From contig NZ_VZPG01000005.1 of the NCBI RefSeq assembly GCF_008801715.1, positions 62,001-126,000 on the forward strand: a stretch of DNA of 64,000 nucleotides, given 5' to 3'. This stretch comes from Pseudochrobactrum saccharolyticum. GTDB taxonomy: Bacteria > Pseudomonadota > Alphaproteobacteria > Rhizobiales > Rhizobiaceae. The position numbers were made by a program, and so were the translations under genes. The notes beneath the pieces were generated by a model, which saw only the letters and a list, made by a program, of their open reading frames with translations, made no database searches and was not told where the DNA came from. This document shows, piece after piece, positions 27,255-36,300 of the stretch (position 1 is its first letter; each line of letters opens with the position of its first letter).

Positions 27255-28832
27255 TTAATGACCTGCCGCGTCTTTCGGCACATCACCGGGCTTCTTCATC
27301 ATCGTGGCAAAAAACGCCAGTGAGACAAACAACACGGTCAGGATCATAAACACGTCGATGAAAGACATCAGCGTTGCCTGCTGGCGCACCATGCCGGAGA
27401 GTTTCATCAATGCAATATTGGCACCATCCATACCCGCCGCATTAAATTTAGCAGTCAGATTGGCCAGCATTTCCTGCGCTTCGCGGTTGCCCCAGTTCAG
27501 ATGTTCCGACAATTGCGCATAATGCAGATCACCGCGCCGCATCAGCATCGTATTAATCACCGCCAGACCAATCGCACCACCCAGATTACGCATCAGATTA
27601 AACAGGCCGGAGGCGTTTTTAATATGGGATGGATGCAATGTACCAAGCGCCAGATTGTTGATCGGCACCATACACAGCATCATCGAGCAACCACGCAGAA
27701 TTTGCGGTAGCAACAGTTCATAGAAATCCCAGTCCGCTGTCAGCCCTGTCATCAGATAGGTACCGGCGGCAAAGCCGATAAAACCGATCATCATCATCAG
27801 GCGCGGATCCATCCGCGTTGACAGAAAACCTGCCAGCGGCGCTGTCATAAACATCGCCAGACCACTGACAAACAGAGCCTCACCGATCATCAGCGCATCA
27901 TAACCGCGGATACTGCCGAGATAGAGCGGATAAAGATAAGTCAGCCCGTAAAGCCCTACCCCCATGATGAATGAGAAGCTGGAGCCAAGCGCAAAATTCA
28001 TATTTCTGAAGGCCGAGAGATCAACAATCGGCTCTTCCGCCGTGAATGCCCTGTAAAAGAACATCAACGCACCGGCCACGAGCACAACAGTCATAATCAC
28101 AATATGGCTGTCCTGAAACCAGTCATTGCGCGGCCCTTCTTCCAGCACATATTCCAGTGAGCCGAGAAATGCCGCCATACCGGCCAGTCCCCACCAGTCG
28201 AATTTAGCCAGCAGGGATTTATCACCCTTGTCAAAGTCGATCAGGTTCCATGCAGCAATTGCCACCAGAATTCCGGGCCCGACATTGACCAGAAACAGCC
28301 AGTGCCATGAAAATGCGTGCGAAAGATAACCGCCGATTGTCGGCCCTACAGTCGGCGCCAGTGTTGCCACCAGTCCGACAATCGGAGAGACGATAGAGCG
28401 CTTGGACGGCGGGAAAATTGTGAAAGCCGCCGCAAAGACGCTCGGGATCATACCGCCGCCGATAAAACCCTGAATAGCGCGGTAGACGATCATCTGTTCA
28501 ATATTGGTCGCGGTCGCACAGAGCACGCTGGCAGCGGTAAAACCCGCCGCCGAAACAGTGAACAGCACACGGGTAGACAGCAGACGACCAAGGAAGCCGG
28601 AAAGCGGGATCATCACCACTTCGGCAATCAGATAGGAGGTCTGCACCCATGAAATTTCATCGGAACTGGCACCCAGTCCCGCCTGAATTTCAGCCAGCGA
28701 GGCCGACACAATCTGGATATCCAGAATGGCCATAAACATACCGAAGACCATGGCCAGAAAGGCAAAGGCTTTTTTCGGATCAATTTTTTCTTCAGCGGCA
28801 GGCACTGCCTGCATGGTGGTTGATACAGCCAT
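27255..28832 (-). CDS. emrB: EmrB-type multidrug efflux MFS transporter (DHA2, 14 TM)
   Basis: 525 residues with about 14 hydrophobic segments. The first helix region FLAMVFGMFMAILDIQIVSA and the SSDEISWVQTSYLIAEVVMIPLSG stretch are DHA2/EmrB signatures; motif C-like LVATLAPTVGPTIGGYLSH follows. It exports drugs together with the periplasmic adaptor encoded 12 bases upstream. A divergent TetR gene probably represses the pair. Specific drugs are unknown. Confidence 0.93.
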   Translation of the reverse strand: MAVSTTMQAVPAAEEKIDPKKAFAFLAMVFGMFMAILDIQIVSASLAEIQAGLGASSDEISWVQTSYLIAEVVMIPLSGFLGRLLSTRVLFTVSAAGFTAASVLCATATNIEQMIVYRAIQGFIGGGMIPSVFAAAFTIFPPSKRSIVSPIVGLVATLAPTVGPTIGGYLSHAFSWHWLFLVNVGPGILVAIAAWNLIDFDKGDKSLLAKFDWWGLAGMAAFLGSLEYVLEEGPRNDWFQDSHIVIMTVVLVAGALMFFYRAFTAEEPIVDLSAFRNMNFALGSSFSFIMGVGLYGLTYLYPLYLGSIRGYDALMIGEALFVSGLAMFMTAPLAGFLSTRMDPRLMMMIGFIGFAAGTYLMTGLTADWDFYELLLPQILRGCSMMLCMVPINNLALGTLHPSHIKNASGLFNLMRNLGGAIGLAVINTMLMRRGDLHYAQLSEHLNWGNREAQEMLANLTAKFNAAGMDGANIALMKLSGMVRQQATLMSFIDVFMILTVLFVSLAFFATMMKKPGDVPKDAAGH

Positions 28833-28844
28833 GGCTGGATACTT

Positions 28845-30113
28845 TTATTGTACAGCCGGAATGTTCTGCGGTGCTGTGCGGGTATCCACATCCACAACAA
28901 CACTCAGACCTGCACGTAGTTTACCAGTCGCCAGAGCCGCTTCAGGGATGGCAATGCGCACCGGCACACGCTGAACAACCTTGGTGAAATTGCCCGTGGC
29001 ATTTTCCGGCGGCAGCAGGGAGAACACAGAGCCGGAAGCCGGTGACAGCGATGCGACTTTGCCTTCAAATGTCTCTCCGCCCAGTGCATCAACGGTGAAA
29101 TGCACCGTCTCGCCACCATGCAGATTTTTCAGCTGGGTTTCTTTAAAATTCGCATCAATATAAAGCGCATTCACCGGCACCAGCGCGGCAATACGCTGCC
29201 CTGCACTGACCAGATCACCTTTTTTACCGGTCAGATTGCCGACAACACCATCAAAAGGCGCGCGCAATGTTGTAAATGACAAGTCGCGCTGAGCCTTGTC
29301 CCGCGCCAGCTCAAGACTGCGGGTCTGGCTTTCGGCTTCCTGATATTGTGCTTTCAAAACACCGATATTAGCCTGAGCCGCTGCAATCTGCGCCTGTGCA
29401 TTGGCATCCGCCGCCTGTGCCTGTGCGAGAGCCGTGGTTGCACGATCAAGCTCCGACTGCGAGACAAAACGCGTATCATGCAGCTTGGTGATCCGCTCCA
29501 TAGTTGCCTGTGCATTGGTCAGGCCGGCAGCGGAAGATTGCTGAGAGGCGCGTGCCTGTGTGAGGCTGGCTTCTGCCGCAACGGTCTGCGCCTCAATTCG
29601 TGCCAGCGTTTTCTGCTGGCTGGCCAATGCCGCGATTTTCTCATTCAACGCAATCTGGTAATCACCCTGATCGAGCTGGAAAATAGCATCACCGGCTTTG
29701 ACATGACTATTGGCGCTCACCAGCACATCATCAATATAGCCGGTTACTTTCGGCGACATCGCCATAATATCCCCGTGAATATAGGCATCATCGGTCGAGA
29801 CCATAAAGCGTCCTGTTGTCCACCAGTCATAGCCGTACCATGCGCCACCGGCCAATGCCGCGAGCAGCAGAACACTCAGGACTTTACGCTTGCGCGATGA
29901 TTTACCCGATGCAGGCTTTGATGTTTCAGGCACTGTCGTCTGTTCGCTGAAAGGCTGGGAATGCTCGGCGCGCAGCGGATCATCCGGCATTCTGTTGTCA
30001 TCATTCTGCGCCGCTCGCTTGAAATCAACCGGAGCAACACTCTGGGTGTTGTCCTGATCGGACGAGGAATGATTCGACTGAACTGGTTTCGCAACAGGCT
30101 TGAGAGCGGACAT
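28845..30113 (-). CDS. emrA: EmrA-type membrane-fusion (HlyD family) protein
   Basis: 422 residues. A ~90-residue polar N-terminal tail precedes one membrane anchor (VLSVLLLAALAGGAWYGYDW). Then come the biotinyl-lipoyl half motif STDDAYIHGDIMAMSPKVTG, a long alpha-hairpin rich in Ala/Gln (about 170-260) and the second half DKAQRDLSFTTLRAPFDGVVG. This is the adaptor linking EmrB to an outer-membrane channel. The cytoplasmic tail is longer than in E. coli EmrA. It is the first gene of the minus-strand emrAB unit. Confidence 0.92.
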   Translation of the reverse strand: MSALKPVAKPVQSNHSSSDQDNTQSVAPVDFKRAAQNDDNRMPDDPLRAEHSQPFSEQTTVPETSKPASGKSSRKRKVLSVLLLAALAGGAWYGYDWWTTGRFMVSTDDAYIHGDIMAMSPKVTGYIDDVLVSANSHVKAGDAIFQLDQGDYQIALNEKIAALASQQKTLARIEAQTVAAEASLTQARASQQSSAAGLTNAQATMERITKLHDTRFVSQSELDRATTALAQAQAADANAQAQIAAAQANIGVLKAQYQEAESQTRSLELARDKAQRDLSFTTLRAPFDGVVGNLTGKKGDLVSAGQRIAALVPVNALYIDANFKETQLKNLHGGETVHFTVDALGGETFEGKVASLSPASGSVFSLLPPENATGNFTKVVQRVPVRIAIPEAALATGKLRAGLSVVVDVDTRTAPQNIPAVQ

Positions 30114-30266
30114 AGCGGGGGCAACTTTCTGAGAAAAACAGGCCGTACTGCCAATAAACTTTATTGAATTGATTATCCCGGTAAGGAGAATTTTAAAAAA
30201 GAACCGAAACCGGACTAAGAGTGATGTCTGCTTCTGTCTTCCTTACAGGAGTCACACAACCCTTCA

Positions 30267-30278
30267 AACCGATCGGTT
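30267..30278. promoter_or_regulatory. Perfect palindrome in the emrA/tetR divergent region, candidate TetR operator 1
   Basis: AACCGATCGGTT is a perfect 12-bp palindrome, almost extended to 16 bp (CAAACCGATCGGTTCG). A second copy of its right half, GATCGGTTCG, recurs 57 bp away at 30328-30337. It lies between the divergent emrA and tetR genes. Confidence 0.6.
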
Positions 30279-30308
30279 CGATGTTGACATAAAGCAAGAG
30301 AGACGGCA

Positions 30309-30345
30309 TATCAATTGAAATCGCACTGATCGGTTCGAATTGATA
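30309..30345. promoter_or_regulatory. Second candidate operator region in front of tetR
   Basis: TATCAATT (30309-30316) and AATTGATA (30338-30345) form a perfect 8-bp inverted repeat that brackets the second GATCGGTTCG (30328-30337). It is 38 bp before the tetR ATG, where a bound repressor would block its promoter. Confidence 0.5.
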
Positions 30346-30382
30346 ATTTTTATCGTCGGCACATAAGCGGAAACACACAGAT

Positions 30383-31048
30383 ATGACAGACACCAAACAA
30401 GGACAGAATGGCCGTCACGGCGCCGGACAAGATCCGGCAAAGCGTCAGAAAATTCTGGACGGTGCGCAAAATGTATTTCTGCGCATGGGGTTTGATGCTG
30501 CGAGTATGAATGACATCACCCGTGAAGCCGGTGTGTCCAAAAGCACGATCTATGTTTATTTCGAAAGCAAAGACGAATTGTTTGAAACGCTTTGCGAGCA
30601 ACATCGCAGCGTTTTATTTTCACAGATTGGTGCAATTAACGGCGATACGCTGTCCAGCAAAGAGAGCCTGATTGCCTATGGTGTGGCGCTCGTTACACTT
30701 GTGACATCGGATATGGTTATCAGCGCCCAGCGCACTATTCTCGGTGTTACAGAGCGGAAACCGGAAATGGGTGTGCGTTTCTATGAACGCGGCCCGCGTC
30801 GCGGGTTGATGGTGCTGAAGGCCTATATTGAAAAACTGGCCGAGCAAGACATTATCCGTGTGCCGGACGTGCAGCATGCCGCCTATCAGCTGGCAGAACT
30901 GTTTCTCGCAGGCATATATCGCCAGCGGCTGTTCGCCTATATGGAAGAGGCACCGACAACAGAACAAATCTGCTATAATGTGGAATCCGCAGTGAATATG
31001 TTCTTCGCGGCCTATGGCACACAACCGGACGCGCCCGAAGCCCGATAA
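30383..31048 (+). CDS. TetR/AcrR-family transcription regulator
   Basis: 221 residues. The helix-turn-helix sits at about residues 17-63: ILDGAQNVFLRMGFDAASMN, then ITREAGVSKSTIYVYFESKDELF. The C-terminal ligand domain (about 80-200) resembles the AcrR-type C-terminal domain with ERGPRRGLMVLKAYIEKL. It is divergent from emrAB and faces a region with two palindromic sites, so it is probably the local repressor of the pump and of itself. The inducer is unknown. Confidence 0.9.
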   Translation: MTDTKQGQNGRHGAGQDPAKRQKILDGAQNVFLRMGFDAASMNDITREAGVSKSTIYVYFESKDELFETLCEQHRSVLFSQIGAINGDTLSSKESLIAYGVALVTLVTSDMVISAQRTILGVTERKPEMGVRFYERGPRRGLMVLKAYIEKLAEQDIIRVPDVQHAAYQLAELFLAGIYRQRLFAYMEEAPTTEQICYNVESAVNMFFAAYGTQPDAPEAR

Positions 31049-31067
31049 CACCGTCCCTCCTCTAAAC

Positions 31068-31094
31068 ATCACAATGCATGACTGTAATTGTGAT
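31068..31094 (+). terminator. Inverted repeat after tetR, weak terminator or operator
   Basis: ATCACAAT and ATTGTGAT form a perfect 8-bp inverted repeat with an 11-base spacer, 20 bases after the tetR stop and about 90 bases before the next gene. No T-run follows, so it could equally be a protein-binding site for the downstream unit. Confidence 0.35.
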
Positions 31095-31183
31095 TGCAGC
31101 AATGCAGATTTGCGCTACTCTGCCAAGCTAGCAGTTTACGTTCAGGTCAACTAACTGTATTGACCGGAGGGGGAAGCAAACGC

Positions 31184-31900
31184 ATGGCTGTCGGGGACAC
31201 ATCAAAGACAATCAATAATCATCATGCTGCAACAGTGATCTATGTTGTACTCGCTACAGCAGCAATTGCGGGCGCATTGCTTGGCAGCTCACTCAGCCCT
31301 GAATGGCGCTGGCTGCATTATCTGACCAAGCCGACGGCTACGGCTTTCCTGCTGTTTCTGACTTTGCAGATTAAGCATCCTGCATCCCGCCATTATCGCA
31401 ATGCTATTGCGCTCGGGCTGGCCTTTGCCATTGGCGGTGATTTCTTCCTCATGCTGCCGCAAGATTATTTTATGGCGGGGCTGATCTGCTTTCTGCTCAC
31501 CCATTGCGCCTATATTTATGCATTACTATCCGATCATGCTGCGTTCAAACCCGCTGTCTTTATCGGCTTTGCAGCCATTGCATTGCTGATTATTTCCGGT
31601 CTGTGGAGCAGCCTGCCTGATGGCATGCATATTCCGGTCGCTATTTATGCAGTGGCACTGGCGCTGATGGCTGCACTGGCACTCAACCGCGCTATCAACA
31701 TGACAATCGCCGACCGCAGCACAAAACAGGCAGCCAAGATTGCGGCTTTTGGCGGCATCTTCTTTGTTATCAGTGATAGTATTCTGGCTTACGGGCGTTT
31801 TCGTTTTGATATTCCGCTGAATCCGGTCTGGGTACTTGGCACCTATTATGCAGCGCAATGGTGCTTTGCCCGTTCTGTTTTAAGGGACACAAATGACTGA
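31184..31900 (+). CDS. YhhN-family lysoplasmalogenase
   Basis: 238 residues from the ATG at 31184, which has GGAGGGGGAAG upstream; a longer open frame has no ribosome site. Eight or so membrane helices are predicted by eye. Family motifs are LTKPTATAFLL near the second helix, AIGGDFFLML and the late FFVISDSILAYGRF with conserved Asp residues. YhhN/TMEM86 enzymes split lysoplasmalogens into a fatty aldehyde and a glycerophospho-compound. The stop overlaps the start of an aldehyde dehydrogenase by 8 bases, which fits removal of that aldehyde. Confidence 0.85.
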   Translation: MAVGDTSKTINNHHAATVIYVVLATAAIAGALLGSSLSPEWRWLHYLTKPTATAFLLFLTLQIKHPASRHYRNAIALGLAFAIGGDFFLMLPQDYFMAGLICFLLTHCAYIYALLSDHAAFKPAVFIGFAAIALLIISGLWSSLPDGMHIPVAIYAVALALMAALALNRAINMTIADRSTKQAAKIAAFGGIFFVISDSILAYGRFRFDIPLNPVWVLGTYYAAQWCFARSVLRDTND

Positions 31901-33296
31901 GCAACTGAGCACGAATTTTGCGATTTTGCGTGAAGCATGGCTGAAAAACCGCCCTGATGAGCGGCAGCGCCGTGAAGATTTGTTGCGGTTGCGCACCGCA
32001 TTTAAGGCCAGCCTGCCGCAGATGGCCGAAGCAATATCGCGCGATTTCGGGCATCGCTCCACCCATGAAAGCATGATGGCCGAAGCCGTGATTGTGCTCA
32101 AGGAAATCGACTTCTGTCTGCGCCATCTCAGAAAATGGATGAAGCCGCAAAGGCGCAAAGCCGGATGGCAGTTCTGGCCTGCGAGAGCAGAAATACGACA
32201 TGTGCCGCTGGGCGTGGTTGGCATCATGTCCCCGTGGAACTATCCGGTGAATCTCTCCCTGACGCCACTGGTTTCTGCACTTGCGGCGGGTAATCATATC
32301 TATCTGAAACCTTCAGAACATACCCCGCATACCAATGCCTATCTCAGCCGCCTGTTGCAGGAAATTTTCCCGCCCGACCGTGTATGTATCGCTCAGGGTG
32401 GTGCGGACATCGCCGCAGCATTTTCTGCCCTGCCCTTTGACCACTTGTTTTTCACCGGTTCCGGCGCGGTCGGTAAAAAAGTCATGGCCGCAGCTGCCCG
32501 AAATCTCACACCGGTCACTCTGGAACTTGGCGGTAAATCGCCTGCATTGATCGCCCCCGATGCCGATCTTGTTAAAAGTGTCAGCCGCATCCTGACGGGC
32601 AAACTCTTCAATGCCGGACAAACCTGTATTGCGCCGGATTATGTACTGCTGCCGGAGAATATGCTGGAAGCTTTTATCGCAGAATGCAAAAGCCAGACCG
32701 CCCGTCGCTATACGGGGCTCGACCGGCAACCGGATTACACCGCCATTATCAATGAAGGTCAGTATAAACGCCTCACCCATTTGCTGGATGATGCCAGTAT
32801 CCGTGGCCATAAGACCATTCCGCTCCTGACATTGAGCGACACACAGAGAGCCGGAGAATATCATATTCTCCCGCCGATGCTGATTATCAATCCGGATGAA
32901 AACAGCGCCATTATGCAGGAAGAGATATTCGGCCCGTTACTGCCGGTAAAAACCTACCGCACCTATGATGAGGCCATTGGTTTTATCACCAGCCGCGACC
33001 GGCCACTGGCATTCTATTGTTTCAGCAACAGTAATGAGACCATTGAGGCTGCGCTTACACATATTGTGGCAGGCAGTGTGTGTATTAATGATACGCTCTA
33101 TCAGTTCGCCTGTGCAGACCTGCCATTTGGCGGCGTGGGCATGAGCGGCATGGGGCATTATCACGGTGAGGAAGGTTTCAAAACTTTCTCCAAAGCCATG
33201 CCGGTGCTGCGAAAATATAATCCCGCGGCGACTGATTATCTGCACCCGCCTTATAGTCGTTTTGCCGATTTCATCATCCGTTTTCTGACACGATAA
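31893..33296 (+). CDS. NAD(P)-dependent aldehyde dehydrogenase (coniferyl-aldehyde/fatty-aldehyde type)
   Basis: 467 residues, without the long N-terminal arm of betaine-type enzymes. The active site is complete: Glu211 in LELGGKSP and Cys245 in GQTCIAPDY. The nucleotide-fold segment FFTGSGAVGKKVM precedes them. The C-terminus carries a hydrophobic FADFIIRFL end. This is the class 3-like group that includes coniferyl-aldehyde and long-chain fatty-aldehyde dehydrogenases. The 8-base overlap with the lysoplasmalogenase gene suggests a fatty aldehyde substrate; that is an inference. Confidence 0.9.
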   Translation: MTEQLSTNFAILREAWLKNRPDERQRREDLLRLRTAFKASLPQMAEAISRDFGHRSTHESMMAEAVIVLKEIDFCLRHLRKWMKPQRRKAGWQFWPARAEIRHVPLGVVGIMSPWNYPVNLSLTPLVSALAAGNHIYLKPSEHTPHTNAYLSRLLQEIFPPDRVCIAQGGADIAAAFSALPFDHLFFTGSGAVGKKVMAAAARNLTPVTLELGGKSPALIAPDADLVKSVSRILTGKLFNAGQTCIAPDYVLLPENMLEAFIAECKSQTARRYTGLDRQPDYTAIINEGQYKRLTHLLDDASIRGHKTIPLLTLSDTQRAGEYHILPPMLIINPDENSAIMQEEIFGPLLPVKTYRTYDEAIGFITSRDRPLAFYCFSNSNETIEAALTHIVAGSVCINDTLYQFACADLPFGGVGMSGMGHYHGEEGFKTFSKAMPVLRKYNPAATDYLHPPYSRFADFIIRFLTR

Positions 33297-33301
33297 AAAA
33301 C

Positions 33302-33338
33302 AAAAAGCCCCGCCTGAAACAATCAGGCGGGGCTTTTT
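33302..33338. terminator. Bidirectional rho-independent terminator between aldehyde dehydrogenase and alpha-2-macroglobulin
   Basis: AAAAAGCCCCGCCTGA and TCAGGCGGGGCTTTTT form a perfect 16-bp stem with a 5-base loop, between two convergent genes. Confidence 0.95.
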
Positions 33339-33358
33339 CATTGCTCTTTCACAACTGC

Positions 33359-36300
33359 TTAATTGGCAGGCTGCACCTGCATCATAGCGGCTGCACCGCG
33401 GGCAAAATATTGCGGACGATACATATCTTCCACAAATGGTGCCGGATGCGCATAAGTGCCCGGTGTCACCGCCCGCACAATATAGGCGACCGTATATTCA
33501 CGGGCATTGCCGCCGCTGCTGTTGAATGCCGCAACAAAACGGTCACTGCGAAATTCGCTATGAGCAACGGTCGTGTCACCGAGCCAGCCAAAATTGCTCA
33601 GATCCGCACTGTTCACAACGCGCGGATTATCAATTTCAAATCCGGCAGGCAGCAAATCCGTTATCAGCACACGGGAAGCCCAGTTATTCGATTCAGCTAC
33701 TTTCAGAACAACCACATAGCGCTCATTCTGTTTCGCTTCAGAAACACTGATCTCTTCACCGTCGAGCGTGTAATAGCTGCGGCCAATACTGAAACCATCA
33801 CCGCCTGCCGGTGGTGCTTCCACCGGCGCTGCAACAGTCGTAATCACAGCAGTCACCGGCTTGTCACCGGTATTACCGACAGTCACCGGCGCGGCTTCAA
33901 GCTGTTCACCTGTCAGACGTTCAGACAACGCACCCTGACGGGCCTCACCATTGAGCAGCAAGGTCAGATTGGCATCTTCGTCCTTCAGCCCCTTGGCAGC
34001 CAGCAACAACCATGCCTGCTCCTGCGTGCTGGTATAGCGCGTTTCATTGCTCAGACCGCCAACCACTTTCACCAGTTCCGGCACAATGCTTGGTACCGGA
34101 CGGCTTTCTGCGGCAAGAGCCAGAATGGCCGCGCCGTCACGCAGGTTCGAACCGTAATCCGAACGCGCCCAGGAAATATTGCCTTTATTGGCAAGACGGA
34201 AAGCCGAAGCAAAAGCCTTTTCGGAGCGTGCACCGTCACCATAAAGGGCAAGGCTTGCACCGAGCTGAGCACGTGCCAGCGGCGTTTCAAACTCATCCAG
34301 ACGGGTATCCGCGTAGTAGCGCAGATCGGCAATGGATGCACGGCGGTTACGCGACAATACATAGAAAGCATAGGCTATCGAATTGCCGTTATCCTTGATC
34401 GAAACATCGTAAGACAGTGCATTTTGCAGATTATCCAGTGCCGAAATCATCGGCTGCTGCGGCACATCAAACCTCTGCTCGCGGGCGCGGGTCAGGAAAT
34501 CTGTCACATAGGCATCAAGCCACAGATCACCGCTATCCGGCGACCAGAGACCGAAACTGCCGGAAGAGGACTGATTATTCAGAACCTTGTAAATGGCTTC
34601 CTGAATACGCTTGTGCAGTTCTTCTTCACTGTCCTGCATCGGCATACCGGCCTGCTTGGCCAGTTCGCTCATATAGAGCAATGGCAAGGCACGGCTGGTT
34701 GTCTGTTCGGTACAGCCATAAGGATAACGGTCAAGCGATGTCAGCAAGCCCGGAATATCAAAGCCGGATGCATTGGAAACATTGATGCTGACTGAAGCGC
34801 CGTCCATACGCTGACCGGCAAGCAGTTCTTTATTGATAACAAGAGAACCGTTAACTGCAGCCAGTGTTACTTCCTTGCGGGTCGTTTCCGGCAAAGACGA
34901 TGCACGCACCGGCAGGATCAGATCCTGCGAAATACTCAGACCGCTTTCATGGGTCAGCTGTACCGTCAGCTCTTCAGTTCCTGCGCGCTCAGCTTTCAGC
35001 GGCAGTGTCAGATATTTCTTTTCGCCCTGTGCCAGTGTCACAGATGCCGGTGCCTGTTCCTGCGGTACAGAAACCAGACCGGAACTGGCCACACTCACAG
35101 TGTAATTTCCGGCAGGGCCATCCGTATTGGCAATATCAAGACGCAACTGTGCCTGATCGTCCGGTGCCATGAATTTTGGCAGAGCGGCAGTGATAACCAC
35201 CGGATCACGGATGATGACATCCGACTGCGCATTACCGACAGCCGTCTTTGTCCAGGCTACAGCGCTGATGCGCGCAGTACCGTTAAACTGCGGAATATCA
35301 AAGCTGACATTGGCTTTGCCATCGGCACCAACCTCAACAGGACCGGCAAAGAATGCCACCAGTTTTTCGGTTGGCGGCGAGCCTTCAGCGGCCATTTGCG
35401 CGCCGTCACCACCGGTGCGCAGACGACCCATCGTGCCGAGCGAACCGTCAATCAGACGACCGTAAAGATCGCGGATTTCGAGACCGAGCTGACGCTGACC
35501 GAAATACCATCCAGCCGGATCGGCCGGTTTGTGATTGGTGAGGTTGAGGATACCCACATCCACAGCCGAGATCATGACATAAGCCTGATCGCCGGATTTC
35601 AGACCGCCGATTGAAACCGGTATAGTCAGAGCCTGACGCGGTTCGGTTTTCTCCGGCGCTTCAATCCGCACTGAAAGCTTGCGCTCTGCAGGATCAACAG
35701 CCAGCCAGCGGATACCGATGGCACGGGCAGGCATACGGGTTTCCTGTGCTTCGCCCGGACGATAAAGGCTTGCGGTAATATAAGCACCGGCACCCCACTC
35801 ACCGCTGACCGGAATTTCAACTTCTGCACCCTCAGCAGGAACCGAAACGGTTTTGGTCATCAGCAGACTGTCAGCGCCGACAGTGACCAGCAGCTCACCG
35901 GCAAAACGCGGAGAGACTTTCAGCTTTGCGGTTTCGCCGTCTTTATAAATATCTTTATCAAGCGCAACTTCAAGACCGTCCGGTGTTTCAGTCGAGCGTG
36001 CTTCAACATACCAACCGGCATCAAATTCAATGCTGGTCTGCGGGCCGTCAGGGTCAGAGGTCGCGATCTCAAGACGATAACGTCCCCATTCCACAGGCAC
36101 CTGAATGCTGCCTGCAGTCTGTTCATCAGCAGAAACAGTGCCGTCGGCAACTTTCTTCGTATAGCTCACCGGCTCATAGTTCCATGAACTGCCGCTGCGA
36201 TACCACTGATACTGGCGCTCGACCTTAACCAGCGTCCATTCCAGCCCTTCTTCGGCCACGCGCTTGCCATCAGCATCGCTGACAATCACCGAGAATTGTG

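Noticed and set aside
33341-34795. A long open frame (about 480 codons) on the plus strand opposite the alpha-2-macroglobulin gene
   Set aside because: It mirrors the codon structure of the minus-strand gene, has no ribosome site or recognisable domain, and the opposite frame has an intact thioester protein.
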